From Methylocaldum marinum (lineage in GTDB: Bacteria > Pseudomonadota > Gammaproteobacteria > Methylococcales > Methylococcaceae): a stretch of DNA of 64,000 nt. The first letter of the stretch is position 1. The number at the start of each line of letters is the position of its first letter. This document shows, piece by piece, positions 53,164 through 62,584 of the stretch. The translations under genes were made by a program, and so were the position numbers. The notes under the pieces are model-generated. The model ran no database searches. It saw only the letters and a program-made list of their open reading frames with translations, and was not told the origin of the DNA. The stretch spans positions 5,345,501 through 5,409,500 of the forward strand of contig NZ_AP017928.1 of NCBI RefSeq assembly GCF_003584645.1, written 5' to 3'.

Positions 53164-53651
53164 AGCAGAGTACCGTCCGTTTATTGTAGTGTTGAATGTC
53201 GAGTGAATACATCGAGTCTGCCCGTAGCGGGCTGGCGGCCCACGGGCAGAGTCCAACGAATCCTCGAAAAACCTGAAGTGCAAATCACGGCAAGCTATGA
53301 ACCGTCTTCACAACAGGGAAAGGAGTTCTCGGGAGCTTCGCCGACATTGGATCTTCGGAGAGAAGAAAGCATGAATCGCGCCACATCAGTTGCCGGCGAT
53401 TTAGAAGCGCCTCCAAGTCTTGCGAGACGCGACGTTTTTTATGAATTCATGGTTTTGTCATGGGGCATGCAGCGGTAAGTCGACTACTAGGTGTTGCCGT
53501 TGTAAAAAAAAGTGACACTTGTCGTTTCCGATTGGACGAAAGGGGCTCGTCCCCGGGGCGGGTCGAAGTTCGTGGCCAATAACTCTTGGCACATTTATAG
53601 GATTTTCATCGACTTAAACTGTCAAAATTTTTACAAAACGGAACGGATCGG
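53164..53651. other. 488-bp gap upstream of the HbpS-like gene, one hairpin
   Basis: No gene is supported. A hairpin with a 9-bp stem (TCTGCCCGT at 53217-53225 with ACGGGCAGA at 53242-53250) and an inner GGGC/GCCC pairing lies 54 bases upstream of the HbpS-like start, where it would be in the leader. The part nearer 53500-53640 is AT-rich (poly-A of eight near 53505). Confidence 0.5.
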
Positions 53652-54620
53652 TCAGCGCCAGAATACGCCATTCGGCAGCTTTCCGGACTTTCCGGTCAGC
53701 CGGCCTTCGCCCGCTAGATGCAGCAGTTCATAAATCGCGGCAGCGGCTTTTTTCTCGCCTTCGCCCCAAATCCGGACTCTTCCTTCGCAGTAATGGCGCC
53801 GCAGACTGCCTTGTACCCGTTCGTCGGTTTCCCGCGTTAGCGGTACCACCTTGCGCCAAACGGCGTCCGACTCGCAAATCGATTTTTTAGCCGTGTCCGC
53901 CGCCTTCAGAAACCCGGAAAGAACGTCTTCGTGCGAGTTGGCCCACCTTTCCCGGAAAACATAGCCGAGACTCGGCAGGTCGGCGCTTATGCCCAAACCT
54001 TGAAGAATGCCGCGCCCGTCAGTGACGCGACGATAAGCTTGCGCCTCCAGCTTGGCGGCGAAATTCCAGTAATTCAGGACGGCGTCCAGCTTGCCCTGCT
54101 GCAACTGTAGATTGAGCAGCGGCGGCGCGCCGAAGACTTGGTTAGTGGATTGTTCGAGGTCCAGTTTATAGTGTCTTTGAGCCAGGGCACGCAGCAGCAG
54201 CCAGTTCTTGTCCAGACCGCCGCCTGCGATACCGAGCCGCTTTCCCTCGAGGTCGCCGACCGTGCGGATGGGCGAATCGGCGGGCACGACCAACGCCCCA
54301 TGATTGCTGGAATAGGGCAGAAAAGTGACATCCGTGCCCCGGCTGCGCTGATTGGCCACCCAGATCCAGTCGGAAACGATCAGATCGACGCTTCCTCCCT
54401 GCAGGGCGACTTTTCCCGCTTCTGAGCTGGCGAGAGGTGTCGTTTCCATGGTGATCCCCTGCGCTTTGTCCAATCCTTCCTCCTGTATGACGGCGAGTTC
54501 CCAGTTGAGCGTGCCGAAGGCGAGCATGCCGATCCTGATCTTTCGATCGTCGGTTTCGGCCAAAACGTGACCGGCGGTAATAAGCGCAAGGAAAGCCGAG
54601 ATGATAATTTGCATACGCAT
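53652..54620 (-). CDS. Orphan ABC-transporter solute-binding protein (NitT/TauT-like)
   Basis: 322 residues from the ATG at 54618-54620 (a second ATG at 54614). The signal peptide is MRMQIIISAFLALITAGHVLA. The mature protein has the two-lobed family layout: IRIGMLAFGTLNWELAVI, VDLIVSDWIWVANQRS, LVVPADSPIRTVGDLEGKRLGIAGGGLDKNW. It resembles nitrate/sulfonate/thiamine-precursor binding proteins. No permease or ATPase gene lies next to it, so its partner is elsewhere or it serves as a sensor. It follows the glycosyltransferase gene with an 83-bp gap. Confidence 0.8.
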   Translation of the reverse strand: MRMQIIISAFLALITAGHVLAETDDRKIRIGMLAFGTLNWELAVIQEEGLDKAQGITMETTPLASSEAGKVALQGGSVDLIVSDWIWVANQRSRGTDVTFLPYSSNHGALVVPADSPIRTVGDLEGKRLGIAGGGLDKNWLLLRALAQRHYKLDLEQSTNQVFGAPPLLNLQLQQGKLDAVLNYWNFAAKLEAQAYRRVTDGRGILQGLGISADLPSLGYVFRERWANSHEDVLSGFLKAADTAKKSICESDAVWRKVVPLTRETDERVQGSLRRHYCEGRVRIWGEGEKKAAAAIYELLHLAGEGRLTGKSGKLPNGVFWR

Positions 54621-54703
54621 GTTGTTTGATCCGATGCTTGAAGAGAAAGGATTTCGAGGCCCGCGCAATTCTCCACTAGTCGGCCAGGCCGAATCGGGAC
54701 CGG

Positions 54704-55774
54704 TCATCGCCCCGACGCCTCGCACAGAATGTTCGCCAGCTTGGGACCGTTGACGGCAGTGCAGTATTCGCGTTCGACAAGGGCTCTTCCGGCTCGTCCC
54801 AGTCGGGCACGAAGATCCGGGCTATGCAACAGTTCGAGCAAGGCGGTTCTCCATTCCGACTCGGTGGAGGCGAGAAAGCCGTTGGTGCCGTGTTCGACGA
54901 TTTTGAGATTCGCCCCGACCGGCGAGGCGACCACGGGTTTGTGGCAGCCCATATACTGGATGAGTTTATAGCCGCATTTGCCCCGTTCCCAAGGCGTATC
55001 GGATAGAGGCATGATGCCGATGTCAAATCTTAGGATATCGTCCACTTCGGTTTGTTCCGACCAGTGGCGATACTCGACGTCGAAATCGGAACTCTGCAAA
55101 TCCGCGGTTCCCGCACCGATCACTATTATCCGTACCGGATGGTACCGTGCGATCGCCGAAAAGACCTCGGTCAAGCTTCGCAGGTATTGCGCCGTGGTGG
55201 GTGAACCGATCCAGCCGATGGTGAAGACTGCACCCGGATCGGATGGATTCTGCGGGTACCGGCTCAAGTCAATCGAAGTCGGGACGAGTTCCACGCGTGC
55301 GGCACCGGCCGCCGTCGCCCGTGCGGCCAGATATTCGCTGCCCGCGATCACGGCTTTGGAATGGCGCATGACACGGTCGATCTTGTCGCCCAGGATCCTG
55401 CGGATGGCGGGATTGGCATGATAATCGTAGCGATGAAAGATGGCATCGTCGTAATCGACGACATAGGGAGTTCCCGCACGCGCCATGGCGGTTTCGGCCC
55501 AAGCCGGAAGCCAGGGCAATGCCTCCGCTTCGATCCAGATCAGGTCGTAAGCGCGTATTCCCGACAGGGATGCGATCCGCCGCCCGTAGCCGCCGAACGC
55601 GTGGCGCAGGGATTTTCCCCCTCCGGCATAGAACCGTTCGAGATAGGCATCCTTAAAAAAGGGTGCCACCCTAAACCTGAATCCCCGGCTTTCGAGATAA
55701 GGCAGATACTGATACGAGCGGAGCCGACTGCTGGCCCCGAGTTGGCCGTATCGACTTAGAAGCAAAACTTTCAA
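54704..55774 (-). CDS. GT-B fold glycosyltransferase
   Basis: 356 residues. It begins MKVLLLSRYGQLGASSRLRSYQYLPYL. The C-terminal nucleotide-sugar domain has TIGWIGSPTTAQYL, IGIMPLSDTPWERGKCGYKLIQYMGCHKPVVAS and GTNGFLAS. This is the family 4-like pattern; sugar donor and acceptor are unknown. It abuts the methyltransferase gene (no gap) and is transcribed with it after the flippase, so it probably builds the same surface glycan. Confidence 0.85.
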   Translation of the reverse strand: MKVLLLSRYGQLGASSRLRSYQYLPYLESRGFRFRVAPFFKDAYLERFYAGGGKSLRHAFGGYGRRIASLSGIRAYDLIWIEAEALPWLPAWAETAMARAGTPYVVDYDDAIFHRYDYHANPAIRRILGDKIDRVMRHSKAVIAGSEYLAARATAAGAARVELVPTSIDLSRYPQNPSDPGAVFTIGWIGSPTTAQYLRSLTEVFSAIARYHPVRIIVIGAGTADLQSSDFDVEYRHWSEQTEVDDILRFDIGIMPLSDTPWERGKCGYKLIQYMGCHKPVVASPVGANLKIVEHGTNGFLASTESEWRTALLELLHSPDLRARLGRAGRALVEREYCTAVNGPKLANILCEASGR

Positions 55775-56731
55775 TTACTTATCGATGCGTCTGGCCCAAA
55801 CCGTCATCCTTGCGGATTGGCCGAGCCGACTCAGAAGCAGGGCCAGAGGATAAAGAGGCAGGTTGAAAATATCGGGGCGCCGTTTGAGGAACCGGGAAAC
55901 GCTCGAATGAGGCCATTTGTCTTCGATGAGATAGGCCGTACTCGCCACCAAATCGGTCATCACTTTCTGGTAAAGAACCTTCTCGATGCGCCAACCCGTG
56001 GCATTCAGCAGGGCTTCCAAGGTCTCAGGGGTGAAGTGGTACAAATGGGCGGGCAAGTGCAAGGGGTACCATCGTTCCCGGAACCAGCCGAGTTGAAAGC
56101 AGGCCGCGTTGGGAACCGAAATGGCCAGACAGGCATTTTTCCGGGTCCAGCGATGCAGTTTGTTCAGCGCGAGCACGGGATCGTGAAGGTGTTCCAAAAC
56201 CATCCAGCCGACCACGAGATCGAATCGTTCGGCGGGGTCAGGCGCCGATTCCAGGCTTCCGCAATGAACGGAAAAGCCTGCATCCTGGGCATTTTTCGCC
56301 GCCGTCGGTGAAAATTCGATGCCTTCGACCTGCCAGCCCTTGCCCGCCATGCGGGCCAGAAAGCCGCCCGAGGCGCAGCCGATTTCCAGCATTCGTCCCG
56401 GTTCCAGCAGGGGCAGGGACAGGCTGTGAGTTTTCAGGACACTTCTCGCGAATGCCTTGACGGCGTTCACCGCCGTTTTGAAACGGGAATCGGCAATGCG
56501 GGTTCCGGCGTAAGGTCCGTAAGTCTCGGGATAGTAATAACCGATGGTGTCCGCCGTCGGTCGCGGATCGGTTCTCAACAGTCCGCATCCGAAGCATCGG
56601 ACCACGGAATACGTGCCGGGCAGATCGTGCAGCCGATCCCTGCCTTTCAAAACCCATTCGTCGCGGCTTTCGCAGCCCATGGGGCAAGGGTTCTTTTCGA
56701 GAACGACGGAATCCGGTGTATCAGGTGTCAT
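55775..56731 (-). CDS. SAM-dependent methyltransferase with N-terminal zinc-ribbon-like Cys
   Basis: 318 residues. Two Cys pairs near the N-terminus (CPMGC at 16-20 and CFGC near 46-49) resemble a zinc ribbon. The methyltransferase core has MLEIGCASGGFLARM (motif I), EGIEFSPTA and VVGWMVLEHLHDP. Members of this layout often modify sugars or lipids in polysaccharide clusters. Context between a flippase and a glycosyltransferase supports sugar modification. Confidence 0.85.
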   Translation of the reverse strand: MTPDTPDSVVLEKNPCPMGCESRDEWVLKGRDRLHDLPGTYSVVRCFGCGLLRTDPRPTADTIGYYYPETYGPYAGTRIADSRFKTAVNAVKAFARSVLKTHSLSLPLLEPGRMLEIGCASGGFLARMAGKGWQVEGIEFSPTAAKNAQDAGFSVHCGSLESAPDPAERFDLVVGWMVLEHLHDPVLALNKLHRWTRKNACLAISVPNAACFQLGWFRERWYPLHLPAHLYHFTPETLEALLNATGWRIEKVLYQKVMTDLVASTAYLIEDKWPHSSVSRFLKRRPDIFNLPLYPLALLLSRLGQSARMTVWARRIDK

Positions 56732-56769
56732 GGCTTAAGCCCTGAAGGACAATGGATTTGTATCGATGA

Positions 56770-58212
56770 TTAGAGATTCGCGTTATGGGGCAGTCGGCCG
56801 AATGGGCTTAATTTTAACCTGATTTTGACGGTCGCCAGCGCTGATACATTAGTACAGGCGATTGTGATTGCACTGGCAATGGCCGCGCCCATGGCGCCGT
56901 GTTCGTCGATGAGGTAGAGCGTCAAAGGCAATTGTATGGCCAAGCCGCCGCCCATGAGCCATGTCGCTTCCTTTTGATGGCCGGTCATCGTCAGCAGAAT
57001 GGTTCCGAGGCCGGTCAGGGCATGGAGGGATTTTCCCGCCACCAGGATCAGAAGCAGATGGTAAGCCTCGACGAATGACGCACCAAAAACGCCGAGAATG
57101 TTTTCGCCCATCGCCGCAATGAGCGAAGCGGCAGCCAAGACGAACAAAGCGTTGCCCATCGAGGTGATTTTCAGCAGGCGACTGAAGTCCGGTATCGATC
57201 GATTGTTCCAGTGTGCCGCAAACAAGGGGGCGGTTACGCCATAGGCCACAACCAACCCGAAGGATGCGAAGTCGGCGATTCTCGCCGCTACGGCATAAGA
57301 GCCGGCTTCCCCCGTGCCCACCAACGATCCGATAAGCAGGATATCCAGTTGGCTGATGAGTAGTTGCAGCCCGACGAGGAAGAACATAGGAATGGCCATG
57401 TTCAGCCATTCTTTTTTTCGATAGGTCGGCAAGCTGTCGGATACCCCTTCCGGCAACGATTGCCTAAGCCATGCGCTGCCCAGCAGGAAGTTGGCCATGG
57501 TCACGGACAAACTGATCGACATCGCCGTCACGGGATCGACGGCCTCATGAAGCCAAAAATAAGCCGCTGTGAGAAGAACTATCACGAGCACCGGGCGAAG
57601 GAGATTTTCCGGTAGTTCGGCGAAACTGACTTTGAGCAGGCCGCGCAGAATGCCCACGCGCAATTCGGATAGTGCCAGGAAGGGCACGTGCAGGAGAGCC
57701 AGAATGAAGACTGACCGGTGCAGGTCATCCATGTCGTTTTTCAACATCCAGCCGATGATCGTCATGACCAGCCCCGTGGCCAGGCAAGCGGCGAGCGTGC
57801 TGCGTGTGGCGAAGGTAGTGAGGCCCCGAAGGGCACCCCAGTCTTTTTGCGAGTTGTAAATCGAGATGTAGCGGATCGAAGTTTGTACCATGCCCAATTG
57901 CGCAAGCCAGGATAGAACCGGCGTGAAGGCGAGCGCGTAAACGAATAGCCCGTAATTTTCGGAACCCATGAGTCGTGCCGTCACCGCCTGAGCCATGAAC
58001 GACAGGCCGATTCCGAGTGCTCGGATGCTGAAAGCGCCCATCGTGTTACGGGCGAGATGAAATAAGCTCCGGTCTCCCGTGAGCCTGGGTTTAGCGATCA
58101 TGAGTTCGACAGAGTCCGAAAGACGTTTGAGCGGACGCGTTACCGGTGATTTTCTCGGTTGCGGCATGAAGGCGGCGGGGCGCCGATTCTGCACCGATCG
58201 GGCTTGTGCCAT
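56770..58212 (-). CDS. Polysaccharide flippase (MATE/Wzx-like)
   Basis: 480 residues with about 12-14 hydrophobic helices, for example ALGIGLSFMAQAVTARLMGSENYGLFVYALAF and LLILVAGKSLHALTGLGTILLTM. It belongs to the MVF/Wzx superfamily that flips lipid-linked sugars across the inner membrane. The start could be 58212 or a later ATG at 58167 or 58101. A TATAAT at 58217-58222 (minus strand) is too close to the 58212 ATG, which favours a later start. It heads the glycan gene run. Confidence 0.85.
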   Translation of the reverse strand: MAQARSVQNRRPAAFMPQPRKSPVTRPLKRLSDSVELMIAKPRLTGDRSLFHLARNTMGAFSIRALGIGLSFMAQAVTARLMGSENYGLFVYALAFTPVLSWLAQLGMVQTSIRYISIYNSQKDWGALRGLTTFATRSTLAACLATGLVMTIIGWMLKNDMDDLHRSVFILALLHVPFLALSELRVGILRGLLKVSFAELPENLLRPVLVIVLLTAAYFWLHEAVDPVTAMSISLSVTMANFLLGSAWLRQSLPEGVSDSLPTYRKKEWLNMAIPMFFLVGLQLLISQLDILLIGSLVGTGEAGSYAVAARIADFASFGLVVAYGVTAPLFAAHWNNRSIPDFSRLLKITSMGNALFVLAAASLIAAMGENILGVFGASFVEAYHLLLILVAGKSLHALTGLGTILLTMTGHQKEATWLMGGGLAIQLPLTLYLIDEHGAMGAAIASAITIACTNVSALATVKIRLKLSPFGRLPHNANL

Positions 58213-58296
58213 CGGTTATTATACTGCGCTTTCTCTTAAGTCTTTCTTGGCGAATTCCCGGCGAAATAGCCGATCCGCCGACCGCACGAAAAGACG

Positions 58297-59448
58297 ATGT
58301 TCCACTTTTCCAGATCACTGAGCCAAGCCATTTTGAAGAAAAGAATTCTATTTTTCGTTACCGAAGACTGGTTCGTCTGCTCCCATTGGCTGCCCCATGT
58401 GACCGCCGTCCGCGACGCGGGCTACGAGGTCTACGTGGTGACGCGCGTGCGGCAGCACCGGTCGATTATCGAGGCGCGAGGCGTTCATGTCGTTCCGCTC
58501 GAATTGTCGCGGCGCGGGCACAATCCGATTGCGGAACTCCGCATGATCGCCGATTTGATCAAGATTTATCGGAAAATTCGGCCCGATCTGGTGAAAAATG
58601 TCGCCATCAAGCCGGTGGTGTACGGTACCCTTGCCGCCTGCTTCAGCCGTCCGCGCGCTGTTGTGAATTACATGGCCGGTCTCGGCTGGCTGTTTACCTC
58701 GGACAGCGCCAAGGCGCGCTTGCTCCGCCCGGTGATTCGTGCCGTGCTGGCTAGGCTCCTTTCAAAGGGGCATGTCATCGTGGAAAACCCTGACGATTAC
58801 GCACAGATGATCGGCTTCGGCTTGCCGGCCGCCCGCTTGAGCCTGATTCGGGGTGCCGGAGTGGATCTTGGAGCATTCAGCCCGGCGGAAGAGCGCGATG
58901 GAATACCCTTGATCGTCTTGCCGGCGCGCATGTTATGGACCAAGGGGGTAGGGGAGTTCGTGACCGCGGCCGAGCGGTTGCGCGCCGAGGGCGTCGCGGC
59001 GCGATTCGCCCTGATAGGCGATCCCGATCCCGACAATCCGGCATCGGTTTCTATAGCTCAGCTGCAAACCTGGAAACGGAAAGGGAGCATCGAATGGTGG
59101 GGCCGACGGGAAGATATTCCTCAAGTACTGGCCAAGTGCCATATCGTTTGCTTGCCCTCCTATCGGGAAGGTCTCCCCAAGGCGCTGCTCGAAGCCGCCG
59201 CCGCGGGTAAGCCCATCATCACCACCGACACGCCGGGCTGCAGGGAAGTGGTCCGTCACGGCGACAACGGGCTACTGGTCCCGGCACGAGATGCTTACGC
59301 CTTGGCCGAAGCGCTCAAAACGCTGATCGAGGATCGGGCACGGCGCGAGCGTATGGGGCGGCGCAGCCGGGAAATCGCGGAGACCGAATTTTCCTCGGAA
59401 AAGATAACCTCGGAAACTTTGGACCTGTATAACGCCGTGCTTTCGTGA
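58297..59448 (+). CDS. Family 4 glycosyltransferase
   Basis: 383 residues. The N-terminal domain has ILFFVTEDWFVCSHWLPHVTAVRDAGYEVYVVTRV, typical of GT4 enzymes of the WbpH/PglA sort. The C-terminal domain has PARMLWTKGVGEFVTAAERL and the EX7E motif EGLPKALLE, then TDTPGCREVVRHGDNGLLVP. It is divergent from the flippase gene with an 84-bp gap. Donor and acceptor are unknown. Confidence 0.9.
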   Translation: MFHFSRSLSQAILKKRILFFVTEDWFVCSHWLPHVTAVRDAGYEVYVVTRVRQHRSIIEARGVHVVPLELSRRGHNPIAELRMIADLIKIYRKIRPDLVKNVAIKPVVYGTLAACFSRPRAVVNYMAGLGWLFTSDSAKARLLRPVIRAVLARLLSKGHVIVENPDDYAQMIGFGLPAARLSLIRGAGVDLGAFSPAEERDGIPLIVLPARMLWTKGVGEFVTAAERLRAEGVAARFALIGDPDPDNPASVSIAQLQTWKRKGSIEWWGRREDIPQVLAKCHIVCLPSYREGLPKALLEAAAAGKPIITTDTPGCREVVRHGDNGLLVPARDAYALAEALKTLIEDRARRERMGRRSREIAETEFSSEKITSETLDLYNAVLS

Positions 59449-59503
59449 GCGGTGGACACCGTCTTGGAAATCAAGACACAAGTCACGGGCCGAGCGGCGT
59501 AAT

Positions 59504-59563
59504 GTCACGGAGGGATTCGCGACTTACAGCGGCACCGTCATAGGCCGGCAATCCCTTGCCGGC
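59504..59563. repeat. Dispersed hairpin repeat between a glycosyltransferase and pmbA
   Basis: Left part GTCACGGAGGGATTCGCGACTTAC, right hairpin GCCGGCAA/TTGCCGGC at 59544-59563. Third full copy of the family at 9666 and 41693. It lies between convergent genes. Confidence 0.75.
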
Positions 59564-59587
59564 GAAGCCGTCTCGTCAGGGGCGCTC

Positions 59588-60940
59588 TTAATTTCCCGCC
59601 ACTGTCATCTTCTCGAGCAAAATAGATCCGGTTCGGGTATTGCCCCGCAGGTCCACATCGTTTCCGACCGCCTGCAGGTTCATGAACATGTCCTTCAGGT
59701 TGCCCGCGATGGTGATTTCTTCGACGGGGAACCGGATCTCTCCGTTCTCCACCCAGAATCCGGATGCGCCACGTGAGTAATCGCCGGTGACCGGGTTGAC
59801 GCCCTGGCCCATCAGCTCGGTGACGAGAAGTCCCGTATTCATGCGTTTCAGCAAGCCCTCCAAATCGAGTTCGCCGGGGTCGATGACGAGATTGTGTACG
59901 CCACCGGCATTGCCGGTGGTTTTCATGCCGAGCTTGCGGGCCGAGTAGGTGCTCAACACGTAGGATTCGAGTATGCCGTCCCTGACGATGTGGTGAGGTC
60001 TGGTCCGAACGCCTTCGGCGTCGTAGGGGGCGCTGCCCAAGGCTTTCTTGATGTGCGGCTCCTCGCGGATCTGCACGAAGGCTGGGAAAATCGGCTTTCC
60101 CAGATGGTCGAGCAGGAACGACGACTTCCGATAGAGATTGCCGCCACGGATGGCTCCGATGAAATGGCCGAGCAGGCTGGACGCGATATCCGCCGCGAAT
60201 ACCACCGGACATTGGCGGGTGCTCAGCGAACGTGCGCCGAGCCGTTTCACCGTGCGCTCGGCGGCCTTGCGTCCCACCAGTTCGGGCGCTTCGATATCTT
60301 CGGCGTCTCGCGCCACGGTCCACCAGTCGTCCCGCTGCATGCTGTCGCCCCTTTGGCCGATCACCGAACAGCTCAGGCTGTGGCGGCTGGACGCATAGCC
60401 GTGCAGGAATCCCAGCGAGTTGCCGAGGACTCTCAGGCCTTGAAAGGTGTTGAGGCTCGCGCCTTCGGAGTTGACGATTTCCGGATGGTAGTGGCGTGCA
60501 GCGTTTTCGCAGCCGATGGTCAGGTTTATCGCGGTTTCCGCATCCAAATCCCAGGGATGGTAAACATCGAGGTCGGGAAACTCGGTGGCGAGCATGTCCG
60601 AATCGGGCAGCCCCGCATATTCGTCCTCGGCCGCGTACTGGGCGATCCGGCAGGCGGCCTGCACGGTTTCCCGCATCGCTTGCGCTCTGAGGTCGGTAGT
60701 GCTGGCCGAACCCTTGCGCTGCCCCACGTAGACCGTGACGCCGAGTCCTTGGCTGCGATGGTGTTCGATGGTTTCCACTTCACCCATCCGCGCGGTGACG
60801 GAAAGGCCATGCTCCAGACTGACGCCGGCTTCCGCCGAGGTGGCGCCTTGCCGTCGGGCTTCCGCCAGGCAATCGGATACCAGGGATTTCAGTTGTTCGA
60901 GTTGTTCTTCTTTACGTGCGAAAGTTGTGGGTTCCGGCAC
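59588..60940 (-). CDS. pmbA: Metalloprotease PmbA/TldE subunit
   Basis: 450 residues from the GTG at 60938-60940, chosen because AAGGAG lies six bases upstream. It is the non-zinc half of the TldD/TldE heterodimer that trims peptides such as microcin B17 precursor and CcdA. Landmarks are SQGLGVTVYVGQRKGSAST, LSTRQCPVVFAADIASSLLGHFIGAIRGGNLYR and GNDVDLRGNTRTGSILLEKMTVAG. It lies downstream of tldD with a 143-bp gap. Confidence 0.94.
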   Translation of the reverse strand: MPEPTTFARKEEQLEQLKSLVSDCLAEARRQGATSAEAGVSLEHGLSVTARMGEVETIEHHRSQGLGVTVYVGQRKGSASTTDLRAQAMRETVQAACRIAQYAAEDEYAGLPDSDMLATEFPDLDVYHPWDLDAETAINLTIGCENAARHYHPEIVNSEGASLNTFQGLRVLGNSLGFLHGYASSRHSLSCSVIGQRGDSMQRDDWWTVARDAEDIEAPELVGRKAAERTVKRLGARSLSTRQCPVVFAADIASSLLGHFIGAIRGGNLYRKSSFLLDHLGKPIFPAFVQIREEPHIKKALGSAPYDAEGVRTRPHHIVRDGILESYVLSTYSARKLGMKTTGNAGGVHNLVIDPGELDLEGLLKRMNTGLLVTELMGQGVNPVTGDYSRGASGFWVENGEIRFPVEEITIAGNLKDMFMNLQAVGNDVDLRGNTRTGSILLEKMTVAGN

Positions 60941-61083
60941 GGATAGCTCCTTACATTCGTTAAATCGTTTTGGGTAAAAGTTGGATGCGTGTGACGCGCC
61001 CGGCGCCGTCAAAGCAGCTTTCGACACCGATACGGGCAAGCCAAGCTAGGAATTCCACCGGGACAGCATCAATCCATCTTGAG

Positions 61084-62529
61084 CTAAACCCGTGTCCCAC
61101 CCACGGTCAGCCCATCCACCCTCAAAGTCGGCTGGCCGACGCCGACGGGTACGCTCTGGCCGTCTTTCCCGCAGGTGCCGACGCCGGTATCGAGCTCCAG
61201 ATCGTTGCCGACCATGCTGACGCGGGTCAGGACGTCGGGGCCGTTGCCGATCAGGGTCGCGCCTTTGACCGGGCGGGTGATTTTTCCGTCTTCGATCAGA
61301 TAGGCTTCACTTGCGGAGAACACGAATTTGCCCGAGGTGATATCGACCTGGCCGCCGCCGAAATTCTTGGCGAACAGCCCTTTTTTCACCGAACCGATGA
61401 TTTCCTGCGGATCGTGAGATCCCCCCAGCATGTAGGTATTGGTCATGCGCGGCATGGGCAGGTGGGCATAGGATTCGCGGCGGCCGTTGCCGGTGGGTGC
61501 TGTGCCCATCAGTCGGGCGTTGAGCTTGTCCTGCATGTAGCCCTTGAGAATGCCGTTTTCGATCAAAACCGTACACTGCGTCGGTACGCCTTCGTCGTCG
61601 ATATTGAGCGAACCGCGGCGGCCGGGCAGGGTGCCGTCGTCGACTACCGTGCAAAGCGGCGAGGCCACGCGTTCGCCGATGCGGCCGGCGAAGGCCGAAG
61701 TGCCTTTGCGGTTGAAATCGCCTTCCAGGCCGTGGCCTATGGCTTCATGGAGCAGAACGCCCGGCCAGCCGGGTCCCAGGACCACGGTCATGGTGCCCGC
61801 CGGGGCCTCGATCGCATCCAGATTCACCAGGGCCTGGCGCACGGCTTCCCGGGCGTATTCCATGGCCCGGTCTTCTTCCAGGAAGAAGCGGTAATCGGTG
61901 CGGCCGCCGCCGCCGCTGCTACCTTGCTCGCGACGCCCGTTTTCCTGGACGATCACGCTGACGTTGAGCCGAACCAAGGGACGTACATCGCCATAGAGCG
62001 CGCCGTCTTGGCCGATGACCAGAACGACTTCGTGGCTGCCGGCAAGGCTCACCATGACCTGCTCGACGCGCGGGTCGAGTTTTCGGCATGCTTCGTCCAG
62101 GCGCTTGAGGATGGCGATTTTCTCTTCCTCGGGCAGCGACTGAAGCGGATCTATCGGCAGATAGAGCTGGGGCGGGCGCACGATTCCGGAAATCTCCCGT
62201 TTGCCCTCGCCGCCCTCGCGCGCGATGGCTCGCGCGTTCGTGGCGGCCTCGAGCAAGGTCGGAAGTGCAATTTCGTCGCTGTAGGCGAATCCGGTTTTCT
62301 CGCCGGACACGGCGCGTACCCCGGCGCCCTGTTCGATGCTGTGGCTGCCTTCCTTGACGATACCGTCTTCCAGCATCCAGGACTCGAACCGGGTGGATTG
62401 AAGATAGACGTCGGCGGCATCCACCGATGCGCTCAATAGCTGGCCGATGACGCGTTCGATATCGCCGCCCATGAGGCCGGCCGGCTCCAGCAGGGTTTGC
62501 CGGGCGATTACAAGAGGATCGTGATTCAT
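61084..62529 (-). CDS. tldD: Metalloprotease TldD
   Basis: 481 residues, family length. The zinc site HEAIGH lies at residues 261-266 with the following GLEGDFNRKGTSAF. Other signatures are GVRAVSGEKTGFAY, VDDGTLPGRRGSLNIDDEG and the C-terminal GVGTCGKDGQSVPVGVGQP. With PmbA it forms the peptide-threading protease. It follows a nitrilase gene, as in many gammaproteobacteria. Confidence 0.96.
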   Translation of the reverse strand: MNHDPLVIARQTLLEPAGLMGGDIERVIGQLLSASVDAADVYLQSTRFESWMLEDGIVKEGSHSIEQGAGVRAVSGEKTGFAYSDEIALPTLLEAATNARAIAREGGEGKREISGIVRPPQLYLPIDPLQSLPEEEKIAILKRLDEACRKLDPRVEQVMVSLAGSHEVVLVIGQDGALYGDVRPLVRLNVSVIVQENGRREQGSSGGGGRTDYRFFLEEDRAMEYAREAVRQALVNLDAIEAPAGTMTVVLGPGWPGVLLHEAIGHGLEGDFNRKGTSAFAGRIGERVASPLCTVVDDGTLPGRRGSLNIDDEGVPTQCTVLIENGILKGYMQDKLNARLMGTAPTGNGRRESYAHLPMPRMTNTYMLGGSHDPQEIIGSVKKGLFAKNFGGGQVDITSGKFVFSASEAYLIEDGKITRPVKGATLIGNGPDVLTRVSMVGNDLELDTGVGTCGKDGQSVPVGVGQPTLRVDGLTVGGTRV

Positions 62530-62584
62530 AACCTAGGTGTAACAAATAAGCGGGTGATGGGCGCTAGCCTACACGCCCCGTCCG

